Source: Chloroflexi bacterium 54-19 (lineage in GTDB: Bacteria; Chloroflexota; Chloroflexia; Chloroheliales; Chloroheliaceae). Taken from it: a stretch of 64,000 nucleotides of DNA. Below the pieces are notes generated by a model that saw only the letters and a list, made by a program, of their open reading frames with translations, was not told the DNA's origin and did no database searches. Shown here one piece after another: positions 51,778-60,771 of the stretch. The stretch covers positions 504,352 to 568,351 of the forward strand of contig MKTJ01000077.1 of assembly GCA_001898225.1 (NCBI GenBank), read 5' to 3'. Positions within the stretch are counted from its first letter, which is position 1. Each line of letters begins with the position of its first letter. A program made the position numbers and the translations under genes.

Positions 51778-51892
51778 CTCATTACTCCTTTTCCAGTCTT
51801 AATCCAGTAAATTTCTTCCATTTTATGTATTCGGGTTAATAACAGGGTATATAATTTTATCCATTTCAGACGACAACTTTTAACACTTTAAT

Positions 51893-51906
51893 CAATCAAT
51901 TGATTG
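51893..51906. promoter_or_regulatory. Perfect palindrome upstream of the aminotransferase
   Basis: CAATCAATTGATTG, a 14-bp perfect palindrome in the divergent spacer between the DinB-like and aminotransferase genes. It could be an operator; no cognate regulator is adjacent. Confidence 0.4.
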
Positions 51907-52087
51907 GGATAAAAACAAAACAGGGTTTTTTCTTCTAATAATCCGAACAGGAATTTGACCAACCGGCTATTAATGCCGTATACCAGGGTTACATACATTA
52001 CTGCTCAAAATTTATTGGGCCGCTAGCCCCTGAATGGCTAAATCAGAAGAAAAATATAAACCTCAGATTTATGACCAAGGAGAGAAT

Positions 52088-53383
52088 ATGATTGAAAGTA
52101 CAACCAGCAACCGGGAACTTTTAAGGCGGCGCCAGGAAAATATCCCGCGTGGCCTTTCCAGCGCTCACCCGATTTTTGTCCAACGGGCCGCCGGGGCTCG
52201 GCTGTGGGACGTCGAAGGCAAGGAATATATTGATTTTGCGGGGGGCTACGGCGCCCTGAATGTCGGCCACAACCATCCAAAGGTGGTGCAGGCGGTCAAA
52301 GAGCAACTCGACCAGGTCACCCACACCAGTTTCCAGGTGGCGATGTACGAGCCTTACATCCGTTTGGCTGAACGCCTGAACGAAGCGGCCCCAGGCGATT
52401 TTGCTAAAAAGACCATCTTTTTTACCACCGGGGCCGAGGCCACCGAAAACGCGGTTAAAATCGCTCGTGCCTATACCAACCGTCCGGCCATTATCTCCTT
52501 TACGAACGGTTTCCACGGTCGCACCTTGCTTGCCATGACCCTTACGGGCCGGGCGCACCCCTACCGTCAGAATTTTGGGCCATACGCCTCGGAAATCTTT
52601 TACGCCCCCTTCCCCAATTCTTTCCAGGGAATCTCGACCGAGCAGGCCATCCATGCCTTAAATATGATGTTCGACCAGCAAGTCCCGGCCAACCGGGTCG
52701 CAGCCTTTATCATTGAGCCGGTCCAGGGAGAAGGCGGCTTTAACCCTGCCCCACCCGAATTTCTACAGGCTTTGCGCCAGGTGGCCGACCGTAACGGGAT
52801 TTTGCTGATAGATGACGAGGTCCAGAGCGGTTTTGGGCGGACCGGGAAACTCTTTGCTATCGAGCATAGCGGGGTAGCCCCGGACCTGATTTGTGTCGCC
52901 AAGAGCCTGGCCGGGGGACTGCCTCTTTCGGGCGTGATTGGCCGGGCCGAGATTATGGACGCGCCGGGTCCGGGCGGCCTGGGCGGTACTTATGCCGGAA
53001 ACCCTTTAGCTTGCGCGGCGGGGTTGGCCGTTCTCGACATCATCGAGGAAGAAAATCTCCTGGGACAGGCCGTCCGGTTGGGCGAACGGTTGCGGGCAGT
53101 TTTCGAAGGCTGGCAGGTCCGGTTCCCCCAGATTGGAGAAGTGCGCGGGTTGGGGCCGATGATAGCCATGGAGTTTGTCAAAGAAGCAGGCTCGAAAGAA
53201 CCCGCTCCCGGTCTCGTCCACGACATAATGGATAGCGCTCTGGAAAAAGGGTTGCTGCTGGTCAAGGCAGGGCTGTACGACAATGTCATCCGGGTGCTGA
53301 CCCCGGTCAATATCGAGGACGCTTTGCTTGAAAAGGCCCTGGCAATCCTTGACAAAGTTTTAACCGAAACCCTGGGCCGTTAA
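52088..53383 (+). CDS. gabT: Class III aminotransferase, GabT-like (4-aminobutyrate aminotransferase)
   Basis: 431 residues from the ATG at 52088 (AAGGAG seven bases upstream); the frame opens earlier at 52034 without a ribosome site. PLP-dependent fold type I, class III: FAGGYGALNVGHNHPKVVQAV, FFTTGAEATENAVKIARAYTNRPAIISFTNGFHGRTLLAMTLTG, IIEPVQGEGGFNPAPPEFLQALR, LIDDEVQSGFGRTGKLFAIEHSGVAPDLICVAKSLAGGLPLS with the PLP-binding Lys in AKSLAGG. It probably converts GABA plus 2-oxoglutarate to succinate semialdehyde and glutamate. Related omega-amino acids are possible. No succinate-semialdehyde dehydrogenase gene lies nearby. Confidence 0.9.
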   Translation: MIESTTSNRELLRRRQENIPRGLSSAHPIFVQRAAGARLWDVEGKEYIDFAGGYGALNVGHNHPKVVQAVKEQLDQVTHTSFQVAMYEPYIRLAERLNEAAPGDFAKKTIFFTTGAEATENAVKIARAYTNRPAIISFTNGFHGRTLLAMTLTGRAHPYRQNFGPYASEIFYAPFPNSFQGISTEQAIHALNMMFDQQVPANRVAAFIIEPVQGEGGFNPAPPEFLQALRQVADRNGILLIDDEVQSGFGRTGKLFAIEHSGVAPDLICVAKSLAGGLPLSGVIGRAEIMDAPGPGGLGGTYAGNPLACAAGLAVLDIIEEENLLGQAVRLGERLRAVFEGWQVRFPQIGEVRGLGPMIAMEFVKEAGSKEPAPGLVHDIMDSALEKGLLLVKAGLYDNVIRVLTPVNIEDALLEKALAILDKVLTETLGR

Positions 53384-53547
53384 AGCCGGGCTACTAACCG
53401 TCCCTGAATTTGTGTTATGGTAATGGGCTACTTATGGTAGCCTATTACCCCACCTTGAAGCCTTAAATTTCTTCCCGCTAAGAAAAACTCACTTCCCCAC
53501 CGTTCCTCATAACCAGCCGTAATTAAGGGACAAATTGAAATCTGAAT

Positions 53548-54204
53548 TTGAAACTATCCCGCTCCGGGTTACGTTTACTAAATACCAACTTTCAGGCAAT
53601 TAAAAGCCGTTTGTCGGGCGTGCGAATGCTAATTGATTTAAGTGACGAAGAACTGGCGGTCTTTGCCAAAGAGGGAAATTTTAACGCTTTTGAGGAATTG
53701 GTCCGGCGTTACAGTTCACCTCTCTTCAGGTTTGTCCTGGGGTTGGTGAGTGACTACGAAGACGCCGGGGATATTTTGCAGCAGAGCCTGATTCAAATTC
53801 ACACCAGTCTGCCAAACTGGCAGGCTACCGGGTCGTTCCGTAACTGGATTTTTACCATCGCCCGGAATAAAAGCCTTGACCACCTGCGAAAAAAGCGCGT
53901 CCCGACCTTTTCCCAGTTAGCCAGGCGGCGGTCGGACGAGCCTCCTTCGAAGTTTTTTGACCAGCTTAAAGACGATGCGCCCTTACCTGAAACTCTGCTG
54001 GAACGCCAGGTTACCAGGCAACTACTCAACGAAGCTATTGAAACTTTGCCGGAGCGCTATAGGGCGGTGGTGCTGCTCCGGTATACCACCGACATGAGTT
54101 TTCAGGAAATCGGCCAGGTGCTGCAAATCCCGGAAAATAGCGCCAAGACTTTTTACCAGCGTTCCAAGGCTCTTTTACGCGAATATCTGAAGGACCGCCT
54201 TTAA
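53548..54204 (+). CDS. ECF-type RNA polymerase sigma factor
   Basis: Up to 218 residues. Sigma region 2: AFEELVRRYSSPLFRFVLGLVSDYEDAGDILQQSLIQIHTSLPNWQATGSFRNWIFTIARNKSLDHLRKKR. Region 4: LLNEAIETLPERYRAVVLLRYTTDMSFQEIGQVLQIPENSAKTFYQRSKALLREYL. The frame opens with TTG at 53548; the ATG at 53626 (MLIDLSDEE) matches the usual ECF start but has no clear ribosome site. It directs RNA polymerase to a specific promoter set, probably for envelope functions. Six bases separate it from the membrane partner gene, which is expected to hold it inactive. Confidence 0.93.
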   Translation: MKLSRSGLRLLNTNFQAIKSRLSGVRMLIDLSDEELAVFAKEGNFNAFEELVRRYSSPLFRFVLGLVSDYEDAGDILQQSLIQIHTSLPNWQATGSFRNWIFTIARNKSLDHLRKKRVPTFSQLARRRSDEPPSKFFDQLKDDAPLPETLLERQVTRQLLNEAIETLPERYRAVVLLRYTTDMSFQEIGQVLQIPENSAKTFYQRSKALLREYLKDRL

Positions 54205-54210
54205 GACAGG

Positions 54211-55206
54211 GTGGAAGGATTTTCTAAGATTATGAACAAGGCTTCGCCGAATTTACCGGAAGATTTTGAGGATAAGTTGCTGGCCGACTGGGTAGAAGGC
54301 CTGTCCGACCCGCCGCCCGGCCTTGTTAACGCCACCCTGGAAAAATTGCGTAACGCCACCACGGTCAACCCGGTGTCGCGCCGCGCTCCTCGCTGGAACC
54401 GCCTGGTGCTGGGTGGTATGGCCGCAGTTGTGGCCCTGGTCGTGGTAGGCCTGGTGCTTCTAACCCTTTTAAATGGAGGTAACATGCAAAGTCCTGAAAA
54501 TTCTACAGCCGTAAGTCAGGTCTTAACCGTTACGCCGGGGGAAAGTCCCACGCCTGTCCCGGTCCAGACCGCTACCGCCGCGCCCAACCCAACCGCCACA
54601 CCGTTCCCGTCTGACACCAGCGCCCCGGCGACTTTTACGCCTGCCGCGGTTTTGCAAAACTCCCCTCAGAGTCAGGTGGACGCGCCGACCTACGCCGCGA
54701 ATCCGACGCCTTCAGCGACCCTTCCCGCCAAAACCACGGTCCAGGCTACCTCAAGCCCGGTTATGGCAACAGACGAACCGGTATTGCCGACGGTTGCGCC
54801 TGCCCAACCGACTTTCACCCTACGACCTAAACCGACCCAACCGGCCCCAACCCAAACACCTGTTCCTCCAACCCCCACGCCGAGCGGCCCGGCGACCCCT
54901 ATTGTAGGAGTTTATACCATCCCGGCCTCGGCTTCACCTGCCGCCAACCGGACCTTTAGCGGCCAGGTTAAAACCCTTACCGCCACCAGTTTAACCCTCA
55001 GTAACCTGACCAACGTTTTCATCCTGGACTCGGCCACAAAAGTCAGGGTAAACGGCCAGGCCAGCACCGTTTCGGCTTTGAAAGTTGGTGATAACGTGGT
55101 CATCCAGGCCGCTTTCAATGACCAGGGCGACCTGATAGCCCAGACTATTTCCACCAGTGTAACAACTTTGCCAAAACCGATAACCCTGCCGGGCAGCGGA
55201 AATTAG
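54211..55206 (+). CDS. Membrane protein with DUF5666-like domain, possible anti-sigma factor
   Basis: 331 residues. Cytoplasmic N-terminus of ~60 residues (NLPEDFEDKLLADWVEGLSDPPPGLVNATLEKLRN) resembles short anti-sigma regions but has no zinc-binding HxxxCxxC. One membrane helix (LVLGGMAAVVALVVVGLVLLTLL, ~65-87) follows, then ~130 residues of Pro/Thr-rich linker. The C-terminus is a small beta domain, FSGQVKTLTATSLTLSNLTNVFILDSATKVRVNG...LKVGDNVVIQAAFNDQGDLIAQTIS, of DUF5666 type. The gene follows the sigma factor and is probably co-transcribed, suggesting it senses the cell surface. Start GTG 54211 or ATG 54232. A terminator follows. Confidence 0.8.
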   Translation: MEGFSKIMNKASPNLPEDFEDKLLADWVEGLSDPPPGLVNATLEKLRNATTVNPVSRRAPRWNRLVLGGMAAVVALVVVGLVLLTLLNGGNMQSPENSTAVSQVLTVTPGESPTPVPVQTATAAPNPTATPFPSDTSAPATFTPAAVLQNSPQSQVDAPTYAANPTPSATLPAKTTVQATSSPVMATDEPVLPTVAPAQPTFTLRPKPTQPAPTQTPVPPTPTPSGPATPIVGVYTIPASASPAANRTFSGQVKTLTATSLTLSNLTNVFILDSATKVRVNGQASTVSALKVGDNVVIQAAFNDQGDLIAQTISTSVTTLPKPITLPGSGN

Positions 55207-55213
55207 CCAAACG

Positions 55214-55253
55214 AAAAAGTCCTGCCTTCTCGATTGAAAGCAGGACTTTTCTT
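55214..55253. terminator. Bidirectional rho-independent terminator
   Basis: AAAAGTCCTGC at 55215-55225 pairs with GCAGGACTTTT at 55240-55250, between the convergent DUF5666-type and peptidase genes. Confidence 0.9.
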
Positions 55254-55284
55254 TCAGGTCCGGTAATTCAGGGCCGGGGTTAAT

Positions 55285-58200
55285 TTACTGGAAACAAACC
55301 GCCTTGCTGAAATCACCGTAGCTCAGGATGCTGCCGTTTCCGGCCACACCCACGATTTTACCCTGACCATCTACCGCCAGCACCCGCACCTGGTAGGTGC
55401 TGTCACAGGCGTTGGCCGGGATAGATAGGCCAATCTTGGTTCCATCCAGGTTCGCTACACCTTTGGTCCCCTGGACCGGCACCCGCGCCACGCTACCCGG
55501 CGTGCCCAGGTTGTTGCCCGTGTCGTAACGGTCGCCGTTCGGGTTGGTAAAGTTGTTGACTACCACCCCGCCATTGAATGCGCCTGTGAAGAGGAGACCT
55601 GAGGCGAAATTGTAGGTCGGGTGCGAGAACTCGATAATGGCTCCTTTGGCCCCGCTAACACTCCGCACGTCATAGGTGACGGCGAACTGGGTAGAGCCTC
55701 CGTCCGCCTCGGTGTCGGCAATCTCATAGAATAGAGGAGCCGGGTTCGGGTAAGGCGGGTCGAAAAGCAACGGCCAGACCGAGCTAGTCGCCTGGATTTT
55801 CGGGGTTGCAGGGAGTTCGTAGCGTTTCGGCGCGTACCGCAACGGCAGCCAGAAACTGGTGCTGTCCATTATTTCCACGCCGTTGCTGGAACCGCGCAGG
55901 GCGATGCCATAGGTACCAACACCGTGAGGAAGTTCGGCAGCCGAAACGGTTATCTGGCCGACCAGGCCGGGAAGTACCTTCTTGAAACCGTGAGCGTCCG
56001 GGTCGCGGTCGGTGAAGGCCCGTGGCTGGGCGCGGTCAATATCGCTGACAATCAAAACGCCGCCGTCAACCTGCTTGCCGCTGGCATCCACCAGGCCCCG
56101 CAGGTCATACTTAAACGTTACCTTGTCAGAATTATTGTCCGGCTGGAAGACCGGGTCGAAAGAAGGTGGTACGGCGTGGGCGTAGGTAGCCTTACTCTGA
56201 CCCTTGAATGTGACGTCCATGCTGATAGAGGCCCGACCACTCCTGGCAGTCACTTTCACTACCCGGTCGGAAGAATATGTAAGCGGCTTATTCAGCAGGC
56301 CAAAAATCTCGGAAGGTAGGAGCCGGATATAAGGCAAGCCCCGGTCGAAATACTGGTTAGGTACCTCCACCCTCTGGTTGCCCAGTTGCAGTGTCCAGCT
56401 ATAGTTATCATGCCAGGCCGACTGGAAGGCCGCGTCAACCGCGAAGGTAATAGGCTGGTTGAGGTTGTCCCCGCTGTTATTGAGAGCTTCCAGGGTAGGG
56501 CCGGAATCGGGTGTCAACCCCTGGCTCAGGTCGATAGTAGCGGTTTTGGTATCGGGGTCCTGGGGCGTATCGGTATAGAAACTCCTACCAAAGATAGTCT
56601 GGTTCAGGGCCGCTTTGCGCTGGGCTACGGTCATTCGCACAAAGAACGGGTCAGGCTGGTTCCAGCCACCGTAGCGGTCGAAAAGGGCCTGGACTGCTGC
56701 CGTCAGGTCGAGGTTCGGACCGACATTGGCGTTGCTCAGGTCAAAATAGGGGGTCAGGTTGGCGCGACCGGTATCCATCAACAGCTTGCGAGTCTCTTTC
56801 GCGCTGAGGGGATGCCCCAAAAGCGAGGACGTCTGGCGAACCACTGCCGCCGCTGCCGCGATTTCCGGGGCCGAGGCCGAGGTGCCACCAATCAACTCAG
56901 GCATCGTGGCAACCGGGTTGACCGGAACGCCATCCGCTTCAACCTGGGCCAGGAACAGGATGTCATCCGCCGGGGCCGAGATGTTAACCCGCGACCCGCT
57001 GCCGGTATGGAAGTTTTGCTGCCCGGTCCAGCGCGTCTCGGTCGTGTGCTGGGTGTGGCTGACCTTAGGACTGATTGCCCTGCTCCAGGGCGAGTTATTG
57101 AAGACATCGTTCAGGGCATCACCACCCGAGTCATTCGCGCCGCTATCGGTGACGTACTCCGGTTCTACCGTCAGCCCATAGCTATAGCTGGGATCAGCCC
57201 AGACATATGGGTCGTCAATGTCGGTTAATTTGTTGGTATTTTTGGTAACTTCGGTCGGGCCGGTCAAGCCGTTGGGGTTCATCGCGGCGTTTGTATTGGT
57301 CTGGCCGTCCCCGGCGGAAATGCTTACGAAAATATCGGCCCCGCTTACAACGGTGGAGACAATATCGTGAATCATCCCGCTTTGTTCGAAGAAATAGTCA
57401 CTAAAGCCGCCGATACCGAAACCGCTACCAATCGAGGCGGTGATTACGGAGGGCTTGGGAGTTTGCAGGAAAGCCGCACCCAGGAAAGCCGCGAAGAAAT
57501 TCTCGGTGGTGTTAACCAGGGGGTTAATCAGCCGGAAATTAGCGCCGTAAGCTTCACCCAGGATTTCGCCCAGGCCCGCCGGGGCCGGGTTGGCAATGCG
57601 CGGGTCGCCCACCGGAGGCGGGGCCATCACGCTGAAATCAAGCATAACTTCGGTCAGGTCGCCCTGGCCGTCAGTGGTATTGGTGGCGGTGGGGTCGAGC
57701 GTTACCCCGCAGGTCTGAGTGCCGTCCGGGTTGGCGGTACAGGTCTGGTTTGATAACCAGACGGGGATTTTAGGATACCCGGCCTGTTCCAGGTAGCGCT
57801 GGCCGTTTTCCAGGACCGTGCTGGTGTTGTCAATAGTGCCCAGGGAGATATTGGTGATATACGTCCCCTGGCCCGGTTGCTGGTGGAATTTGGTCTGGAG
57901 CATCGCCAGGGCCCCGGTAGTATTGTTCGAGGCGGCGTCAAGATAAGACTGGCCATCGGTCTGGAACGAATAGTTACCGGGTAAATTCACCGAGGGTGCG
58001 GGTTTATTAAAGAACTTCGAGGCCCAGGAAGCGCGTGGGGCATTGAGGGCCTTTTGGACCTGGTCGGGAGTCAGGACCGGCTTTTCCAGGCTGGGGGTGT
58101 GGAAAATCAGGTCTGGCATCGCCGAGGTAATCAGGGAGGACGCTGCCAGGCGGTTGACCGCCTCACCGGCATTGATGGTAGGGTTAAAGGTCACCTGGTA

Positions 58201-58635
58201 AACCTGGGTAAAATCGGTCACGTAGCCACCGGTATCGGCTATGGCCTTGGCCCTGGCGGCGTTCAAGGTAGCTGCCGGAATATTGGTGAACAGGTGTTTT
58301 ACCGAGGTTGCGCCCAGGCCATCCAGGGTCTTGTTGATAGTGTTCAATTCATCGTCGGAGGCATTACTGCCGTCACCGCGGCCAATTCTGTGGCCGGTGA
58401 CCTTTACTGAAGTCCGAAAAGCGATCAGGGCCGAACCTGGATGAGCCTGTTCACTGCTAATATTGGTGGGTAGTGTTGGCTTGGGTGGCGCGGCGTAGAC
58501 TACCGCCGGGCTGATAGCTGTGACAAAGACAAAAGTAAGGTTCAACATCAGAAGTGATGCAACAGCAATAGATAAACTTCTGAAACGGCGGGCATGAGGG
58601 AAATGCCGGAGGCGATCCGAAAGAAATTTAGGCAT
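55285..58635 (-). CDS. Large secreted sedolisin-like (S53) peptidase
   Basis: 1,116 residues with a signal peptide (SLSIAVASLLMLNLTFVFVTAISPAVVYAA). After a propeptide-like region (~50-220) the catalytic domain shows the sedolisin E-D-S arrangement: Glu329 and Asp333 in DGQGDLTEVMLDFSVM, Asp443 in SISAGDGQ, and Ser586 in GGTSASAPEIAAAAAV. The His of subtilisins is absent, so S53 fits better than S8. The ~450-residue C-terminal part is beta-rich (Ig/fibronectin-like patterns such as KVTFKYDLRGLVDASGKQ). It presumably degrades proteins outside the cell. Catalytic assignment is by motif only. It is convergent with the sigma/DUF5666 pair. Confidence 0.8.
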   Translation of the reverse strand: MPKFLSDRLRHFPHARRFRSLSIAVASLLMLNLTFVFVTAISPAVVYAAPPKPTLPTNISSEQAHPGSALIAFRTSVKVTGHRIGRGDGSNASDDELNTINKTLDGLGATSVKHLFTNIPAATLNAARAKAIADTGGYVTDFTQVYQVTFNPTINAGEAVNRLAASSLITSAMPDLIFHTPSLEKPVLTPDQVQKALNAPRASWASKFFNKPAPSVNLPGNYSFQTDGQSYLDAASNNTTGALAMLQTKFHQQPGQGTYITNISLGTIDNTSTVLENGQRYLEQAGYPKIPVWLSNQTCTANPDGTQTCGVTLDPTATNTTDGQGDLTEVMLDFSVMAPPPVGDPRIANPAPAGLGEILGEAYGANFRLINPLVNTTENFFAAFLGAAFLQTPKPSVITASIGSGFGIGGFSDYFFEQSGMIHDIVSTVVSGADIFVSISAGDGQTNTNAAMNPNGLTGPTEVTKNTNKLTDIDDPYVWADPSYSYGLTVEPEYVTDSGANDSGGDALNDVFNNSPWSRAISPKVSHTQHTTETRWTGQQNFHTGSGSRVNISAPADDILFLAQVEADGVPVNPVATMPELIGGTSASAPEIAAAAAVVRQTSSLLGHPLSAKETRKLLMDTGRANLTPYFDLSNANVGPNLDLTAAVQALFDRYGGWNQPDPFFVRMTVAQRKAALNQTIFGRSFYTDTPQDPDTKTATIDLSQGLTPDSGPTLEALNNSGDNLNQPITFAVDAAFQSAWHDNYSWTLQLGNQRVEVPNQYFDRGLPYIRLLPSEIFGLLNKPLTYSSDRVVKVTARSGRASISMDVTFKGQSKATYAHAVPPSFDPVFQPDNNSDKVTFKYDLRGLVDASGKQVDGGVLIVSDIDRAQPRAFTDRDPDAHGFKKVLPGLVGQITVSAAELPHGVGTYGIALRGSSNGVEIMDSTSFWLPLRYAPKRYELPATPKIQATSSVWPLLFDPPYPNPAPLFYEIADTEADGGSTQFAVTYDVRSVSGAKGAIIEFSHPTYNFASGLLFTGAFNGGVVVNNFTNPNGDRYDTGNNLGTPGSVARVPVQGTKGVANLDGTKIGLSIPANACDSTYQVRVLAVDGQGKIVGVAGNGSILSYGDFSKAVCFQ

Positions 58636-59308
58636 AAATATCTCTTTCTTTGTAAGGACAAAAGGCTTAATGGGTACACAAAGTAACCGTGTGGTAAACC
58701 ACGGTTATGCCAACCTACAACCTACATGAGATAATTTGAAGTATCAGCCAATTATTGCCCCTGGCCGCCTGGGTGGGGGAGATTTAATTGAAGGCGACTT
58801 TAAGGCAAAAATAACCGAAACAACAAATTTAGACTTTCACAAGAAAAGTCTTTTAGCCAGTATAGAAATGAGATGCGATAAAAAGTGAGGTCCGCTAATC
58901 GAGCCTAAAATCCAACTCAAAAGTTTTATCCGGCGAGGCAGGGTCAGCTAAAACTTATATAGGATAAAAGTTTCCGAGTAGCCTATACCCCAGGCCAACA
59001 AGCACTTATGGTTAAGATCAGTAAAAATGGTTATACTTTTCAATTTGGTTAAAAGGCGTGATCCTAATCTTTTCTAAGGTAAACCAGTTATATTTTTTTG
59101 TCAATAGTTTGGAGCCAGGGTAGGGGCCCAAAAGTACTGCAAACATTAATTTATGAAAATAAGGTCATATAAATTATAAAATTCTTAAAATTTTTCAATG
59201 TGTACACCCCTCTAAATCTATCAATTTGATTTGACAAGCCTGGTAAAATACCTCAAAATCAAACCAACCCACTGTTTGTGAAAAACACGGCAATTGTTTT
59301 ATTCAAGT
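58636..59308. other. AT-rich intergenic region
   Basis: About 670 bases between the leftward peptidase gene and tRNA-Sec. It should carry the promoters for both. TTGACA near 59232 (in TTTGACAAGCC) could be the -35 of the tRNA promoter, but no good -10 at the right spacing was found. No gene seen. Confidence 0.45.
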
Positions 59309-59405
59309 GGGAGTGTATGTAGTCCGGTGGCTGCCACAGTCTTCAAAACTGTTGTATACCGTTAGGAACGGTGTAGGTGGGTTCGACTCCCATCCGCTCT
59401 CGCCA
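59309..59405 (+). tRNA. selC: Selenocysteine tRNA (anticodon TCA)
   Basis: 97 bases with encoded CCA. Six-bp D stem GTAGTC/GGCTGC around the CGGT loop typical of tRNA-Sec. Anticodon stem ACAGT/ACTGT with loop CTTCAAA (anticodon TCA at 59343-59345). Long variable arm with a perfect ACCGTT-AGG-AACGGT hairpin. T-loop TTCGACT. The acceptor pairs for seven positions (with G-U pairs) while the eighth pair is a T/C mismatch, and the T stem can be extended to six pairs, so the 13-bp stack may be 7+6 instead of the bacterial 8+5. It lies 35 bases before selD. Confidence 0.93.
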
Positions 59406-59440
59406 AACTTTTTTACCACTATAAATTTTGCGGCAAAAAA

Positions 59441-60529
59441 ATGAGTTTTGACAAGCATAATCACTTACCCGACTTTACCGATATAAAGTTAACATCACTG
59501 GCGGCGTGCGCCGGTTGAGCAGGGAAGATGGGTCCGGCGGACCTGGAGCAAGTTTTGCTTCCCCTGAAACAATATTCGAATCCTAATTTAATAGTTGGCC
59601 TGGAAATCAGCGACGATGCCGCCGTTTACCAGTTAAGCCCGGACCAGGCGCTGGTCCAGACGGTCGATTTCTTTCCACCGGTAGTTGACGACCCCTATTT
59701 TTATGGGGCTATCGCGGCGGCTAACGCCATGAGCGATGTCTATGCTATGGGTGGCGAAGTCGCGCTGGGTATTAACATTGTCGGGTTCCCGGAGGATTTG
59801 CCGCACTCAATTTTAAGCCGGATTTTACAGGGTGGCGCTGATAAGATGGCTGAAGTTGGGGCCGTTGTGGCCGGGGGCCACACCGTTACCGACAAAGAAC
59901 CGAAATACGGGTTGTGCGTGACCGGGTTTGTCCACCCCAAACAGGTGCTGACCAAGGGTGGGGCGAAACCGGGTGATTACCTCTACCTGACCAAACCCCT
60001 CGGCACCGGAGTTATTACTACCGCCGGGAAACGCGACGTGGTTGACCCTGAAACCCTGGCCGTTGCGATAGCCAGTATGGCCCGGCTAAACCGCAAGGCT
60101 TCCCAGTTGGTCCGGCAGGCCGGGATAGCAAATGTCCACGCCTGCACCGATATAACCGGGTTCGGTATCCTGGGCCACGCCTTCGAAATGGCGAAACAAA
60201 GCCAGGAAGTTGACCTGGAATTTGAGGCTGAGGCTATTCCTTTTCTGCCCGGAGCCCGCAAATATGCCCGGTTAGGTTGTCTACCCGGTGGGGTCGGACG
60301 CAACCGGGCTTTCTTACAGACCGATACTGACCCAAAGGTACAGCTTAAGGCCAACCTTGAGGATGACATCGAGGCACTTTTATTCGACCCGGAAACCAGC
60401 GGCGGGCTTTTCTTCGCCCTCGACCCCGTCCAGGCTTCCTCAGTAGAAGTTGCTTTCGAGGAAGCCGGGGAAACCCTCTGGCGGGTGGGCAAGGTCGTAC
60501 CCGGTTCTGGAAAAGTAGTGGTTAGCTAA
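59441..60529 (+). CDS. selD: Selenophosphate synthetase SelD, itself a selenoprotein (TGA = Sec26)
   Basis: Makes selenophosphate from selenide and ATP, the Se donor for tRNA-Sec charging. A reading that starts at 59528 would lack the active site. Reading through the in-frame TGA at 59516-59518 from ATG 59441 restores the family N-terminus LTSLAACAG-U-AGK, with Sec26 and Lys29 at the catalytic Cys/Sec-x-x-Lys positions. Downstream motifs follow: GLEISDDAAVYQL, VQTVDFFPPVVDDPYFYGAIAAANAMSDVYAMGG, VAGGHTVTDKEPKYGLCVTGF, and DITGFGILGHAFEMA. 362 residues in all. Immediately after tRNA-Sec, so the two share an Se-decoding locus. selA and selB are not in the window. Confidence 0.93.
59516..59550 (+). 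promoter_or_regulatory. Putative bacterial SECIS element of selD
   Basis: Starts at the Sec TGA codon. GGTCC (59531-59535) pairs with GGACC (59539-59543) around GGC, with a further G-T pair, 12-25 bases downstream of the TGA. This is the distance and placement of SelB-binding hairpins inside bacterial selenoprotein genes. Structure inferred by eye. Confidence 0.6.
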
Positions 60530-60656
60530 GCCCAGGACGCAAAATCAGTTTTAAATCCAAGGCAAGGCTTTTTTAGTAAACAGGTAAAGCATATGAAAAC
60601 TCTGGATGTATATTTGTCCGTAAATTGAATTATTGGCAGTTTAACCAACGCCGTGT

Positions 60657-60732
60657 GCGGACGTAAAACTGAACCAGGCCGGGCAACCGGAAAGTTTAAT
60701 AATGGGTGGAAAAACAACCAGGGTCTGTCCGC
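60657..60732 (+). other. Candidate structured RNA in the osmC-like leader
   Basis: GCGGAC (60657-60662) pairs with GTCCGC (60727-60732), enclosing two arms. One is AAACT/AGTTT, topped by CCGG-GCAA-CCGG with a GNRA-type tetraloop. The other is a weaker GGGTGG...ACC stem. It lies 40 bases before the OsmC-like start. It does not match a riboswitch class or tRNA that I can recognise. Confidence 0.4.
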
Positions 60733-60771
60733 CCCCATGGTAGTTAGTGGCGTAAAAGGAACTTATTTCGA

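Noticed and set aside
56386..57228. Rightward open frames inside the peptidase gene
   Set aside because: Antisense shadows of a high-GC third-position gene; no domain pattern or ribosome site.
59528..59530. ATG at 59528 as the selD start
   Set aside because: It would remove the conserved active-site segment. The upstream frame is coding-like through a TGA at 59516 that fits Sec, with tRNA-Sec adjacent.
60657..60732. A second tRNA in the 76-base folded region
   Set aside because: Length and closing stem look tRNA-like, but there is no TTCRANY T-loop, no anticodon arm and no D-arm pattern.
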